Positions 18,841 to 29,672 are shown, counted from the first letter of the stretch. The stretch is 64,000 nucleotides of DNA from Bacteroidota bacterium (GCA_016699635.1 CP064983.1:992001-1056000); one strand, 5' to 3'. The notes: generated from the letters alone by a model not told the origin. Translations and numbers: made by a program.

Positions 18841-20658
18841 TTATTTGAATTCAATAATATCAGGTTTTTTTAAATCGAAATCAACCAACTGGAAATCTGT
18901 GCTTCTAAGCGGATTGACTCTGAACACATCTTGCCCTGAATATGGAATTGTTGGATAATATGCCAGGCTTATCTGAAAACTACTAAGTGCCAGATATTCA
19001 TTTTTAATAATCATTCCAACTCCAAAAACAGAATACATACGACTTCTGTTAAAACCATGAAGTTGGTTACCGATGAAGCCTGCTGATGCAATCAGATACG
19101 GTCCGAACTTAAATCCCAAAAAGTCATAAGGCGCATAGGTTTGTGTCTGCAGAGAGATAAAAATTCGCTTCGTGCCAGAAGTGCGGCTATCGAAACCTCT
19201 CATCTGATCTTCGAGCGAAACAAATTCATTGGTGATTCTGTCAATACCCAATGTTGCATTTGCTCTCAGGAATTGCCTAAGCCTCCACTTCCCTATTGCC
19301 ATTTGCCGTGTAAAATAAACGGTCTGTATTTCAAATGCTGAATTTCTGGCATTACCGTTATAAAAAAATGTTCCGTAGCGAACCAAACTGCTCAGATAAC
19401 CAAAACTAAAATAATCTCCGAATGCTGCCATTGCACCTGCATACCAATTACCTGATGAAGCCCTTTCTCTATAGCCCACCGTTAATCCATAGGTGCGACC
19501 AACAGGAATATCTTCTTTCTGTCCATATTTAAAGACATACCTTTCCGTAATGTACTCTCTTGAAGAAAATCCGATTCCTGCAAGATAGGTGTTCTGATTT
19601 TTTAATAGACCTAACGAATCAAATCCTGCCGAAGGAAAAGAAAGATACTGAACGCTGCTGCCTCTTAATGCAGCAATCAATCGTGTGTTGCGCTGATACA
19701 CCTTATTACCACTTAACAAACGCATGGAATAACCCGACCAGGCATCTATAAAGTTATATTTATATCGTTCGGAGTAATTTTCTGATGGCTCACCATATAC
19801 GGCCTTTACGAAGTGTTGTTCTAATAATATTCCACCTGCATATTTTGTGAGTGGCGAATAAAATGGCCTTTCAACTCCAATTGACTTCACATCGCCTTCT
19901 CTTTCGTCCAAATGGTAAAGTATTTTTGCATCTGCATGGGTTCCCAGCAAATTCGGAACCTCATAACTGCTTTCAATGATGTCGGCATTTTTATTGTAAT
20001 ACCACCGATAACTGTTCTCAAAAGTATTTCCTAAGCCTGCAAAGTTTCTTTCTGTTACACTGATTTTTGTATTGGTTTCACTCATGCCTCCGCCAATTAA
20101 AATACTCCAGTTATCCAGCACACGTACTTCAAGGTCTATGGTTTGGTTTAGCTCATTTTTATGAGGAATAATAATAGCATCACGTATATAAGGTTGTGCA
20201 CGAATCAATCGTTCCGACTCTGAAACTAACAATGAGTCAAACTCATCACCTGTTTCAATAATCATTAATTTTCTGATTTGCCGGTTGCTTGTTTTATTAT
20301 GCAAATAATTTCCGGCATTGATAACTGATGGCTGTTTTTTAATGGATGAATCTGCTAAAGAATAACCAAACGGATCGAATACTGTAATGCTAATGTTTCC
20401 GACTGGCAGACATTGAAATTCCGAAAAATTAATTTCTTGTACAACAGGTTTTTTCTTAACCTTTACGGCTTTTGCAGTAACAGGCCGGAAAATCATTTTG
20501 TAAATACTACGAAGTAGTTTACTCGATTTTGAAACCTGCTCAACTCCCTGATAAAAATCAACAGATTTATTTTTTGTTGTATCTGTTTGTGCTATTGCTG
20601 AACCACAGAACCAAAATAAAATCAGAAAAGAAACAATACTGCGGTTCATTATTTTCAT
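18841..20658 (-). CDS. Omp85/BamA-like outer-membrane barrel protein with POTRA-like domain
   Basis: About 605 residues. A signal peptide (FLILFWFCGSAIAQ) is followed by a POTRA-like region, whose segment RLIRAQPYIRDAIIIPHKN is typical of Omp85 proteins. A C-terminal barrel has many alternating strands and ends with an outer-membrane-like C-terminus. These proteins insert or translocate outer-membrane proteins; which substrate cannot be said from sequence. The start at 20658 is chosen because an exact -7 element lies six bases upstream, implying a nearly leaderless mRNA; 20649 is an alternative. It is a monocistronic gene. Confidence 0.7.
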   Translation of the reverse strand: MKIMNRSIVSFLILFWFCGSAIAQTDTTKNKSVDFYQGVEQVSKSSKLLRSIYKMIFRPVTAKAVKVKKKPVVQEINFSEFQCLPVGNISITVFDPFGYSLADSSIKKQPSVINAGNYLHNKTSNRQIRKLMIIETGDEFDSLLVSESERLIRAQPYIRDAIIIPHKNELNQTIDLEVRVLDNWSILIGGGMSETNTKISVTERNFAGLGNTFENSYRWYYNKNADIIESSYEVPNLLGTHADAKILYHLDEREGDVKSIGVERPFYSPLTKYAGGILLEQHFVKAVYGEPSENYSERYKYNFIDAWSGYSMRLLSGNKVYQRNTRLIAALRGSSVQYLSFPSAGFDSLGLLKNQNTYLAGIGFSSREYITERYVFKYGQKEDIPVGRTYGLTVGYRERASSGNWYAGAMAAFGDYFSFGYLSSLVRYGTFFYNGNARNSAFEIQTVYFTRQMAIGKWRLRQFLRANATLGIDRITNEFVSLEDQMRGFDSRTSGTKRIFISLQTQTYAPYDFLGFKFGPYLIASAGFIGNQLHGFNRSRMYSVFGVGMIIKNEYLALSSFQISLAYYPTIPYSGQDVFRVNPLRSTDFQLVDFDLKKPDIIEFK

Positions 20659-20663
20659 TGATA

Positions 20664-20671
20664 CAAAAGTA
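20664..20671 (-). promoter_or_regulatory. Putative -7 element of the Omp85-like gene
   Basis: The minus strand reads TACTTTTG, an exact TAnnTTTG match. Transcription would begin at about the ATG at 20658, suggesting a leaderless or very short 5' end. Confidence 0.42.
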
Positions 20672-20734
20672 AATTGCGTATGCAATTATGATTTACGAAA
20701 ATAACAATAAGCCCCGAACTAAAAAGTATAAAAA

Positions 20735-21943
20735 CTATTTCAGCTTTGCCAGACTAACCTTTATACGGGCAATAGCTTCTGTGAGCAGCTTATCACTTGT
20801 AGCATAAGAGAAACGAATACATTGATTGTCACCAAAAGCTTCACCTGTAACTAAAGCAACCTTGGCATCCTTCAGCAGATACATACACATATCTTCAGGA
20901 TTATTAATTACAGTACTGCCATCTGTTTTTCCAAAATAATAACTTATGTCCGGAAAAACATAAAATGCACCTTCAGGCGTATTGGTTTTCCATCCGGGAA
21001 TATCTTTCATCAGGTTCAAAACCAAGTCGCGTCTTTTACGAAAAGTTTCTACCATCATATCTCTGTCGGGTGTGCTAATGCTTATAGCTGCCTTTGCTGC
21101 CTTTTGTGCAATACTACTTGCTGCAGAAGTAAACTGTCCCTGCATTTTATCACATGCAGTTGCCACATCCTGTGGTGCTGCCATATAGCCAATTCGCCAT
21201 CCTGTCATTGCATAGCCCTTACTTACACCATTGATTATGATGACCTGATTTTTTAATTCTTCAAATGATGCAATGCTGTGATGCTTACCAACAAAATTGA
21301 TGTACTCATAAATCTCATCACTCAGCACAAAAATATTTTCATGTTTTGCAAAAACTGCTGCAAGTGCTTTTAACTCATCATGCGAATAAACAGTACCTGT
21401 AGGATTACAGGGTGATGAAAAAATAAACATCCTTGTTTTTGATGTAATTGCTTTTTCAACCTGCTGTGGCGTAACTTTAAAATCAGAATCAATTGTAGTA
21501 TTCAGATAAATAGGTACACCTCCTGCTAATTGAATAATCTGCGAATAGCTAACCCAATAAGGTGTAGGCACTAACACTTCATCACCCGGATTAACACAAC
21601 ATAATACTGCATTGGCAATACATTGCTTAGCTCCCGTGCTGACAACTATCTGTGATGCTTTATAATCGAGATTGTTTTCGCGTTTTAACTTCTGCGAAAT
21701 GGCTTCGCGCACATCAGCATAACCCGAAATGGGTGGATACTTCGTAAACCCGTCATCAATAGCTTTTTTTGCTGCATCGCCAATATATTTTGGTGTATCA
21801 AAATCGGGTTCGCCTAAACTGAGGCTGATAATATTATGTCCCTGATCCTGTAGCTCGCGGCTAAGGCGTGCCATGGCAATGGTTTGCGATTCATGTAATC
21901 GCTCTATACGGTCTGCTAATTTTCGCATGTCTGATGCATTCAA
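20735..21943 (-). CDS. Class I pyridoxal-phosphate aminotransferase (aspartate aminotransferase type)
   Basis: A 402-residue fold-type I aminotransferase. Family landmarks are SLSLGEPDFDTP near the N-terminus, SSPCNPTGTVYS, LSDEIYEYI and the PLP lysine in GVSKGYAMTGWRIGYM, with IRFSYATS near the C-terminus carrying the substrate-carboxylate arginine. It probably transfers amino groups between aspartate and 2-oxoglutarate, as in the AspC subgroup Ib; exact substrate range is uncertain. The frame starts at TTG (21943); ATG at 21928 is equally possible. No frame break. Confidence 0.88.
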   Translation of the reverse strand: MNASDMRKLADRIERLHESQTIAMARLSRELQDQGHNIISLSLGEPDFDTPKYIGDAAKKAIDDGFTKYPPISGYADVREAISQKLKRENNLDYKASQIVVSTGAKQCIANAVLCCVNPGDEVLVPTPYWVSYSQIIQLAGGVPIYLNTTIDSDFKVTPQQVEKAITSKTRMFIFSSPCNPTGTVYSHDELKALAAVFAKHENIFVLSDEIYEYINFVGKHHSIASFEELKNQVIIINGVSKGYAMTGWRIGYMAAPQDVATACDKMQGQFTSAASSIAQKAAKAAISISTPDRDMMVETFRKRRDLVLNLMKDIPGWKTNTPEGAFYVFPDISYYFGKTDGSTVINNPEDMCMYLLKDAKVALVTGEAFGDNQCIRFSYATSDKLLTEAIARIKVSLAKLK

Positions 21944-21953
21944 TAATAGGGCG

Positions 21954-21961
21954 CAAAGCTA
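21954..21961 (-). promoter_or_regulatory. Putative -7 element of the aminotransferase gene
   Basis: The minus strand reads TAGCTTTG, an exact TAnnTTTG match about 10 bases before the TTG at 21943 and 25 before the ATG at 21928. No -33 box at the usual spacing. Confidence 0.4.
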
Positions 21962-22033
21962 ACAATACTTCATCACAGAAAATAAAACAAAAAGCAGGTA
22001 ATTAACCATGCTTTGTGTATTACCGAAAGTTAT

Positions 22034-23222
22034 TTACTTGATTACACCAAGTTTTTTTCCGACTTTAATAAAAGCATTCAATGCTTTGTCAATATGATGG
22101 CGTTCATGCCCTGCAGAAAGCTGTACTCTTATGCGTGCATTTCCTTTGGCAACAACAGGATAAAAGAATCCGGTAACATAGATGCCTTCGTCTAATAACA
22201 TAGCTGCAAACTGTTGTGCTAACTGTGCTTCGTAAAGCATAATGGGTACAATAGGATGCTGACCGGGTTTAATATCAAAACCTGCTTCGGAAATTTGTTT
22301 ACGGAAATATTGTGTGTTGTCCCAAAGTTTATCGCGTAGTGTTGTTGTCTGACTAAGCATATCAAGTACAGCAATGGAAGCACCTACAATTGAAGGTGCC
22401 AATGAGTTGGAAAACAAATAGGGTCTTGAACGCTGACGCAGCATTTCAATAATTTCTTTTCGTCCGGATGTGAATCCACCCATAGCACCACCCAATGCCT
22501 TGCCTAATGTTCCGGTGATAATATCTATGCGTCCCATCACACCATGATGTTCATGTGTGCCACGGCCTGTCTTTCCCATAAATCCCGATGCATGACATTC
22601 GTCTATCATGATTAATGCCTGATAGCGGTCGGCCAAATCACAGATTTTATCTAACTGTGCAATGGTGCCATCCATACTGAAAACGCCATCAGTAACAATC
22701 ATACGATGACGTTTATTCATAGTAGCTTTTAATTTATCTTCAAGATCTGCCATATCATTATGTTTGTAACGATGACGGTCGGCCTTGCACAATCTGACAC
22801 CGTCAATAATAGATGCATGATTCAGTTCGTCAGAGATAATGGCATCCTGCTCATTGAGCAAAGGCTCAAACACTCCACCGTTAGCATCGAAGGCTGCAAG
22901 CATAAAGTATAGTGTCTTCTGTTTCAAGAAATGATGCAATCTTTGATTCAAGTGTTTTATGAATATCCTGTGTTCCACAAATAAACCGCACACTTGACAT
23001 GCCATAGCCATGTGAGTTGATTGCAGCATGTGCAGCCTCAACTACTTTTGGATGCGATGATAAACCGAGATAATTATTGGCACAAAAATTTATAACTTCT
23101 TTTCCGTTGGCTGTAATATCGGCAGCCTGTGGTGTAGAAATAATTCTTTCTTGCTTAAACAATCCTGCTGACTTGATTTCTTCAAGCTCCTTTTCCAGCA
23201 CGGGCTTTAATGTGTTGTACAT
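22034..23222 (-). CDS. kbl: Glycine C-acetyltransferase (2-amino-3-ketobutyrate CoA ligase), frameshifted
   Basis: PLP enzyme of the alpha-oxoamine synthase family, converting 2-amino-3-ketobutyrate and CoA to glycine and acetyl-CoA in threonine breakdown. The N-terminal frame has INFCANNYLGLSSHP and SVRFICGTQDIHK. The second frame has DANGGVFEPL, DELNHASIIDG, MIDECHASGFMG and the PLP lysine in TLGKALGGAMGG. The frames meet at about 22900-22910, where TATGCTTGCAGCC carries one base too many or lacks two. Joined length is about 396 residues, matching the roughly 398 of E. coli Kbl. KBL and 8-amino-7-oxononanoate synthase are close relatives; the strong match to the KBL N-terminus favours kbl. 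Confidence 0.88.
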
Positions 23223-23303
23223 ATCATGAAAATTTTATGCAAAGTAATAAAATAGAATTCATTTGAACCTAATGCTGCAAATATCTAAACGAGGGTATTT
23301 TCC

Positions 23304-23311
23304 TACTTTAG
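23304..23311 (+). promoter_or_regulatory. Putative -7 element of the plsC-like gene
   Basis: TACTTTAG is one base from TAnnTTTG and lies four bases before the ATG at 23316, so the transcript would be leaderless or nearly so. Confidence 0.35.
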
Positions 23312-23315
23312 CCGC

Positions 23316-24074
23316 ATGAGAATTGTGCGAATAGTCTTTGGTAATGTGTGGCGGTTCTGGTTTTTCTTTGAAGCGGTTGTTACCTTTTTTCTGTTGTTTC
23401 CGTTTTTGCTTTTAGCATTGCAGGGCAAAGCACCCTATCGTCAGGCATTTAAACTGATGAAATTCCATGCCCGCACTATTGCTTTTCTTTCAGGAATAAA
23501 TGTAAAAGTTATCAGGAAATATGAACCGATGGAGAATGAAACCTATATTATCTGCCCCAATCATATTTCTTATCTTGATATTGTGCTGACATACGTAGCT
23601 TTTCCTCACTATTTTCATTTTATGGGTAAGGCAGAATTAGAGCGCGTACCTTTCTTTAATATTTTTTTCAAGCGAATGAATATTTGTGTGAACCGTTCAA
23701 GCCGGATGGCATCGCATAAAGCATATCAAAGAGCTTGCAATGATCTTTCGCAAAATATCAGCATCTCTATTTTTCCGGAGGCAACGATACCTGACTGCAA
23801 TCCACAATTAGGGCCAATGAAAAACGGAGCATTTAAACTAGCAATAGAAAATCAGATAATGCTTTTACCTGTTTGTTATATTGACAACTGGAAAATATTA
23901 CCCGATTGTCCAAGAAAAATTCTGGGCGGCAGACCGGGCATTGCACGTGTTATTATTGACAAACCTATTGAAGTAAAAGGATTGACAGAAGCAGATGTCC
24001 CTGAACTTAAAAAACGCTATAGAGAAAGAATGGACAACATACTTCAGGAATATCAGTATGGGTATGGGAAATAG
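23316..24074 (+). CDS. 1-acyl-sn-glycerol-3-phosphate acyltransferase family protein (PlsC-like)
   Basis: A 252-residue membrane-associated acyltransferase. An N-terminal hydrophobic anchor (VVTFFLLFPFLLLALQ) is followed by the catalytic HX4D motif in CPNHISYLDIV. The substrate-binding block is FPEATIP in place of the more usual FPEGTR, and the lipid-binding block is around NGAFKLAIENQIMLLPV. PlsC makes phosphatidic acid from lysophosphatidic acid. The altered EGTR block leaves room for a related acyl acceptor such as an ornithine- or amino-acid lipid. Confidence 0.8.
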   Translation: MRIVRIVFGNVWRFWFFFEAVVTFFLLFPFLLLALQGKAPYRQAFKLMKFHARTIAFLSGINVKVIRKYEPMENETYIICPNHISYLDIVLTYVAFPHYFHFMGKAELERVPFFNIFFKRMNICVNRSSRMASHKAYQRACNDLSQNISISIFPEATIPDCNPQLGPMKNGAFKLAIENQIMLLPVCYIDNWKILPDCPRKILGGRPGIARVIIDKPIEVKGLTEADVPELKKRYRERMDNILQEYQYGYGK

Positions 24075-24132
24075 TTTTACTATTTGAAGTTTTAATAATA
24101 AAATTCAGACAGTTGTTAAGCAGACATAGTAA

Positions 24133-24879
24133 ATGATAAAGATAATTTCCATAAGTATATTATCAATGCTGTTATTTGCCATTACACAGCCAAATGATTT
24201 CCTTGCTGAACAAAAGAAATTTATAAGAGTAAGGACTGCAATAGAAGAAAAACAAAGTTTTATTGAAGAAAAATTAAAAGAACATAAAATCACTTCTGAT
24301 AATCTGAACATACTTATTGTTGCCTATAAAGAAGACGATTTGCTTGATGTTTACGCTAAAACAATACAAGAAACAACTTATAAAAAAATTCTTTCATACA
24401 ATATTTGCTCCCGTTCCGGACAACCGGGACCAAAAAGGAAACAAGGTGATGGGCAAGTGCCTGAAGGATTTTATCACATAAACAGATTTAATCCAACAAG
24501 TAGTTTTTATTTGTCACTTGGAATAAACTATCCAAACCTTGCAGACAAAAGAAAAAGTAATTCAAGTAATTTAGGTGGTGATATTTTTATTCATGGATCG
24601 TGTGTAACTATTGGTTGCTTACCAATGACTGACAACTACATTAAAGAAATATATTTAATTTCAGTTCTTGCAAAAAACTGCGGCCAATCTAAAATACCGG
24701 TTTATATTTTCCCGTTTAAAATGTCTGACCAAAACTTAACTACTTATTGTGCCAAATACAAAGAGAACAAAGGGTTAATTTCATTCTGGAACAACTTGAA
24801 AACGGGTTATGATAAATTTATAAAAACTCAAAAAGAGTTAGCAATAGGTGTAAATGAGAATGGGGATTACATATACTAA
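24133..24879 (+). CDS. L,D-transpeptidase (YkuD/YafK-like) exported protein
   Basis: A 248-residue protein with an N-terminal signal or anchor (ISISILSMLLFAIT). A catalytic domain follows with the signature GGDIFIHGSCVTIGCLPMTD; the cysteine of GCLPM and the upstream HG are the L,D-transpeptidase catalytic residues. An upstream segment QVPEGFYHINRFNP matches the YafK-type subgroup. Such enzymes form 3-3 peptidoglycan cross-links or attach or release proteins from peptidoglycan; which applies is not visible. It is a stand-alone gene, 58 bases after the plsC-like gene. Confidence 0.8.
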   Translation: MIKIISISILSMLLFAITQPNDFLAEQKKFIRVRTAIEEKQSFIEEKLKEHKITSDNLNILIVAYKEDDLLDVYAKTIQETTYKKILSYNICSRSGQPGPKRKQGDGQVPEGFYHINRFNPTSSFYLSLGINYPNLADKRKSNSSNLGGDIFIHGSCVTIGCLPMTDNYIKEIYLISVLAKNCGQSKIPVYIFPFKMSDQNLTTYCAKYKENKGLISFWNNLKTGYDKFIKTQKELAIGVNENGDYIY

Positions 24880-24956
24880 AAAACTGTTGCCAAAATGCAG
24901 CTTAAATAATTTTGCGTTTTAAATTTCAGAATTCAGGTTTTAGGCTGAGATAAAAA

Positions 24957-24990
24957 AATTGTCATGCAACAATGTTGCTGCATGACAATT
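24957..24990 (-). terminator. Terminator of the lipoprotein gene at 24998
   Basis: A perfect 12-bp inverted repeat, arms AATTGTCATGCA and TGCATGACAATT, lies eight bases after the minus-strand stop. On that strand it is followed by a run of T (24952-24958 are all A on the plus strand). Confidence 0.8.
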
Positions 24991-24997
24991 CCGAAAA

Positions 24998-25447
24998 TTA
25001 TTTAATTGGAATATCAGTAAAGTTACCCGAAAAGCTGGTAACACCGCTAACGCCTCCACCTGCAGTGGCACTAAAGGTTCCGGAAAGTTTGCTATCCTGA
25101 TTTTTTGTAATTGTTACAGTACCTGCTGTTGTAGCCCAAAAGCTGCCATTTTTAATATAGGTTAGCGAATTTGTTGTACCTAAACTATAACCTTGTGCTG
25201 TTATGCCGGTCAAATTAATTTCTACTACAGTGCTTCCGCCTGTTTGGGCAATGATAGTATTGAATGCACCATTAACCCATGATGAGTCGGCTTTGGTGAG
25301 TGTAGAAGTTCCGTTTTCACCGTAATAAAACCCGGCACTTTGTGCAGGTGGATTAGGTGAGGCATTGTCATCATCCTTCTTTTTGCAAGAAGTAAATAGC
25401 ACTGCCGACACTAATGCAGCAGTCATAACATAATTAAATAGTTTCAT
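24998..25447 (-). CDS. Small lipoprotein of unknown function
   Basis: A 149-residue protein with a lipoprotein signal peptide: the lipobox precedes Cys in FTSCKKKDDDNASP. The lysine- and aspartate-rich stretch right after the cysteine resembles the export signal that sends Bacteroidota lipoproteins to the cell surface. The rest is Ser/Thr/Gly-rich with a predicted beta pattern (GTVTITKNQDSKLSGTFSATAGGG), like small beta-sandwich lipoproteins. I do not recognise a family. Confidence 0.7.
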   Translation of the reverse strand: MKLFNYVMTAALVSAVLFTSCKKKDDDNASPNPPAQSAGFYYGENGTSTLTKADSSWVNGAFNTIIAQTGGSTVVEINLTGITAQGYSLGTTNSLTYIKNGSFWATTAGTVTITKNQDSKLSGTFSATAGGGVSGVTSFSGNFTDIPIK

Positions 25448-25510
25448 TTTTTTGTGTGTTTAAATTATATTGCTTGAAACGCAAAATTCTCATGCTGGTT
25501 ACGCAATAGC

Positions 25511-25530
25511 AATGGGCTGTTCAGCCCATT
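25511..25530. other. Perfect short inverted repeat in an intergenic region
   Basis: AATGGGCTG / CAGCCCATT flank a two-base centre, between the divergent lipoprotein and outer-membrane barrel genes. There is no clear T tract on either strand, so an operator or a short RNA hairpin fits as well as a terminator. Confidence 0.3.
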
Positions 25531-25631
25531 TTGAAAAATTAGAAAAAATGAATTGTTAATAACTAAACCTTTTTCAAAAACCTACTCAATCTCATCAGAT
25601 ACAAAACCTTTAACAAGTTTCTCCATTGATG

Positions 25632-25663
25632 TTTAAATATCCACCTTAAAAATAATATTTTTG
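25632..25663 (+). promoter_or_regulatory. Putative promoter of the outer-membrane barrel gene
   Basis: TATTTTTG (25656-25663) is an exact -7 match, with TTTA 20 bases upstream (25632-25635) as a three-of-four -33 match. The start codon follows 42 bases later. Confidence 0.5.
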
Positions 25664-25705
25664 TAATATTATAGCTAAAACTATCGTCACTATAAAGATG
25701 ACTTA

Positions 25706-28446
25706 ATGAAAAAATTAGTATTCTGGTTTCTATTACTCAGCACCTACTCGACTTTCGCTCAAAAGATATCAGTTAAAGGAAATGTTCAGGATACCACTGC
25801 CAGAGAACCACTTTCAAATGCTTTAATCATGGCTATTAAGCTCATGGATTCAACCTTGGTTAATTATACCCGTAGTGATGAAAAAGGCTTTTTTAATATA
25901 AATGCATTACCTGTTGATACTTATCAGGTAATTATAACACACCCAAAGTTTGCCGATATGGGTTTTTTTATTTTTGGAGACAGTACTAATTTAGAATACG
26001 ACTTTGGAAAAATTATTCTTCAACCTAAAAATATAGATCTCCATGAAGTAACGATTTATGCTTTTAAAGATCCCGTCTATTATAAGGGCGACACGTTAAT
26101 TTATACGGCAGATTCATTTAAAACAAAAGCTAATGCAAATGTTGAAGATTTGTTAAAGAAGTTACCCGGATTATCCGTAGATGCATCGGGAAAAATTACT
26201 TCTCAGGGAAAGTCAATTGACAAAGTCTTGGTGGATGGTGATGAGTTTTTTGGAAGCGACCCAACTATGGCTACAAAAAACTTAGCAGCAAGTTCAATAG
26301 AATCTGTTCAGGTATATGAAAAGAAAAGTGATGATGCAGCTAATTCAAGTACAGGAGAAGAAACTCAGAACATCTTAAATTTACAACTTAAGGAGGAAGC
26401 TAAAAAAGGATACTTTGGTAAAATAAGTGGAGCAAGCGACTTCAAGAAATTTCATGAAGGTGAAATGTTAGGTAATTACTTCAAAATAAGTTAAAAGTTT
26501 CGGTGTTTGGTCTGGCAAGTAACACACCAAATTCAAGTTTTAACTGGGAGGACGTTTATAGATATGGACTAGACAATGAATTTCAAACAGTCTTTGATGA
26601 TGATGGTGGCTCAACTTCAATGTTTATGACAGGCCAACCACAGGGAATTCCGCAAACTATTAAATCAGGATTTTATTATTCAAATAAGCTTTTTAAAGAT
26701 ACTAAATTCAACATTAATTACTCCTACGACAACAGTCAGGTTAATGCTACCAAATCAGAAAACTCACAATATTTTTTACCTGACACTACATACAATACCT
26801 TCAACAACACTAACGCTTTTCAAAAAAATGAAGCACATACAATTAACATTGGCTTAGAGCAGGCGTTAGACTCATTAACAGATTTAAACTTTTCTTCAAA
26901 AATTAAATCAATAGAAATCAATTCTACCAGTTTGGATAAAACAGACTTTTTAAGAAGTGATTTTATAAAAACACGTAATACAACAATTGATAATTTTTCA
27001 AAAAGTAATGGTTATGATATTGCCAACAACTTAAAATTGGTAAGAAGATTTAAAAAGAAAGATCGTGAATTAAGGATATTATATTCCAATTCTTTTTCAG
27101 AAAATTCATTGAAGGGTATTTTAAAAACCGATAACTACTTTTATTTTGATAGCATTAATGCATTAAACTCTATTAATCAAAAAAAGCAGGCCTCAACAAA
27201 TGCGAATAGCCACATTTTAGGATTTACTTATACAGAGCCTTTAACTAATAAAATAAAGGTTGAATTTTCTTATGACTACATGCAATACAAGAGCAGCCAA
27301 AATAAACTGTCGCTAAACAAAATCGGAGATGAATACTCTCAAATTGACCCTTTACTTACCAATGATTTTCTAAACATTAAAAAAATTAATCGTTTAGGGT
27401 TAAAGTTTATTTATGAAGTTAAAAAACTTCGTTTCACTTTAGGAACTAAAGCTAGAAATGTTTTTGTTAGGAACGATAATCTCTTTACAAATCATCAGAT
27501 TATACAAAACTTCAATAACATCTTACCCTTTTCAACTGTTCGCTATAAGTTTTCTGACAACAGGAGAATTGAATTGCAATATACAACTACGTCTGCAAAT
27601 CCTACAATTAATCAACTTCAGCCAATAACAGATAATAACAATCCAAACTTTATTAATATCGGCAATCCTGACCTATTACCAACTTTTAACCATAACATTA
27701 AGGTGAATTACAATTCTTGGAAAGCAATAAGTGGTAAATACACATGGATTAGCTTTGGTTATAATTATATTAACAATAATTTTACAAATTTTACTACCTA
27801 TGATAGTATTGGCAGAACTGTTTCAAAGACAGTTAATGTAGATGGCAACTATAATCTGAACAGCTCTTTCGGAACAAACCTTCCTTTCTTTTCAAAAAAA
27901 CTTGTAATTTCACCTTATGTTTGGGTATCTTACCGAAATAATAAGTCGTTTATCAATGGCTTAATGAATAAAACTCAGGATTTCAGGAGTAATTTAAATT
28001 TACAATTTCAACTTGATTTTGAAAAAGTAGAATCATCAATTTCTGGCTATTACAACTATAATTATACTGAAGCAACATTAAACATAAATAGCACCAAACC
28101 TTATTCATCACAAGGCTTTAGTGGAAGTATAAATATTAAATTACCGGCTAAATTTATTATGGAAACAAATGCCGATTATACTATAAATTCAAAACGCAGC
28201 GAAGGTTACAATGTCAACTATCTGATATGAAATGCCAACCTGTCTAAATCCTTCTTTAAGCAAGAAAATGTTATTTTGGGATTGTTTGCTTATGATATAT
28301 TAAATCAAAACACAAATGTTGACAGAGAAATCAACAGCAATATTATTACTGATAGTAAAACAAATATCATAACACGCTATTTTTTAATAAAAGTAACTTA
28401 TAAGTTTAACAGTACACATTCTAAAGAAGAAGATGAAGGTTTTTAA
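25706..28446 (+). CDS. Outer-membrane beta-barrel protein with carboxypeptidase-regulatory-like and plug domains; one frameshift, one stop
   Basis: TonB-receptor-like protein of about 913 residues when repaired. Order: signal peptide; carboxypeptidase-regulatory-like domain (VKGNVQDTTAREPLSNALI); plug domain with ADSFKTKANANVEDLLKKLPG and KVLVDGDEFFG; then a long barrel of the OMP_b-brl_3 type. The frame breaks at the A run 26483-26486; one extra A restores KNKLKVSVFGL. At 28228-28230 an in-frame TGA stands where a Trp (LIWNANLSK) is expected, after which the barrel continues to a proper C-terminus (YFLIKVTYKF) and stop at 28444-28446. The 3' end overlaps the start of the GLPGLI gene by 14 bases. 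This pairing is common in Bacteroidota. Confidence 0.82.
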
Positions 28447-29163
28447 AAAATGCATTTCATTGTTTAGTTGTTGCATGCTCGTACTGAATTTTTCATTCGG
28501 CCAAATAAATTATGGGAAAATTACCTATGAACGTAAAACAAATCTATATAAACGATTCAAGAGTGATAGTGATGTAAAAGAATGGCTGAAAGAAGAAGAC
28601 AAAAATAAAATTGACATTTTTGAATTATATTTTAATGATACTGCATCGGTTTTTAAACCACAAGAAAGTAATTTAGTGGAACGTATGAGTTGGGCAACAA
28701 ATAAAAATGTGGTGTATCAAAACTTTAAGACAAATACACGTTTTACTGAAAAGAAAATCTGGGGTGAACAATTTTATTTAATTGATTCCGTGAGAAAGTT
28801 TACTTGGAAAATTACAGATAGTAAACGCAATATTTGTGGCTTTCAATGTAGAAAAGCTATATGGCAAGTTAATGACAGTACCAGAATTTATGCATGGTTT
28901 TGCTCTGAAATCATTCCCTCCATTGGACCTGAAAGTATATTAGGACTACCGGGTGCAATACTTGGATTAGCAACTGAAGATGGTGCTGTTATTTATTTTG
29001 CGAAAAATGTAGAGATTCTAAAACCTGATGCAACATTGTTGGCACCAAAAAAAACAAACAGAAAATTTATACAACTGATGAACTTAAAACCAAAATTGAG
29101 AAAGACTTTGGAAAAGAGAAATGGGGAAAATCTTTGTTATATAACCAATTTGCAATTTGGTAA
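28433..29163 (+). CDS. GLPGLI-family exported protein, frameshifted near the end
   Basis: About 243 residues with a signal peptide (LFSCCMLVLNFSFGQ) and the family signature GPESILGLPGAILGLA near residues 163-178. The family is periplasmic, of unknown function, and typically encoded beside OMP_b-brl_3 barrels, as here with a 14-base overlap. Near 29047-29054 an eight-base A run appears one base short. In the next frame the C-terminus reads KIYTTDELKTKIEKDFG and ends in a stop at 29161-29163, which is more family-like than the uninterrupted frame to 29170. A short gap follows before the convergent DUF983 gene. Confidence 0.8.
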
Positions 29164-29285
29164 AATCTAAAAAGAAGTCATTTATTTTATCTGACAACAT
29201 CTTAAATCAAACACAATTAATTTGCATTCTGACATTCATTTTAATGCTCTATTTCTTCACTCACAAATTACACTTACAAAAATAT

Positions 29286-29672
29286 TCAATGCCGTTGTCT
29301 TTTCCTTGCAGCTTCTTCAATTTTAAAAACCATTGCCAAAAATAAACTTCGTGAATAACGAAAGAAAAGTGGAAACAATGCTATCAACAAAATACTATTT
29401 ATAATTAAATAGGGAGCAACAACAAATCCCCATAACATATACACCCAAATAAAATTAAATACCGACATGCCAACAGTTAAGGCATAGCTTACATACATGG
29501 CGCCATAGTAAAAACCAGGCTCCGGAGTAAATGGCAATGCACATGTTGGGCACACTGTTGGCATATCGTCCAACTTCTTAAAATTATATGGATTGGGGTC
29601 TGTAAAAAGATTTGACTGTGCACATTTAGGGCATTTTAATTTTAGTGCAGCCCGCATGGGTGATTGATTCAT
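29286..29672 (-). CDS. DUF983-family small membrane protein with zinc-ribbon-like N-terminus
   Basis: A 128-residue protein. Two CxxC pairs near the N-terminus (KCPKC and VCPTC) look like a zinc ribbon. They are followed by EPGFYYGAMYVSYAL, the DUF983 hallmark, and two hydrophobic segments. Function is unknown. Its start codon overlaps the stop of the pseudouridine synthase gene by one base, so the two are probably co-transcribed. Confidence 0.85.
   Translation of the reverse strand: MNQSPMRAALKLKCPKCAQSNLFTDPNPYNFKKLDDMPTVCPTCALPFTPEPGFYYGAMYVSYALTVGMSVFNFIWVYMLWGFVVAPYLIINSILLIALFPLFFRYSRSLFLAMVFKIEEAARKRQRH

Noticed and set aside
29157..29345. 62-codon plus-strand ORF after the GLPGLI gene
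   Set aside because: It overlaps the GLPGLI end and the antisense of the DUF983 gene, and shows no family or start signal.
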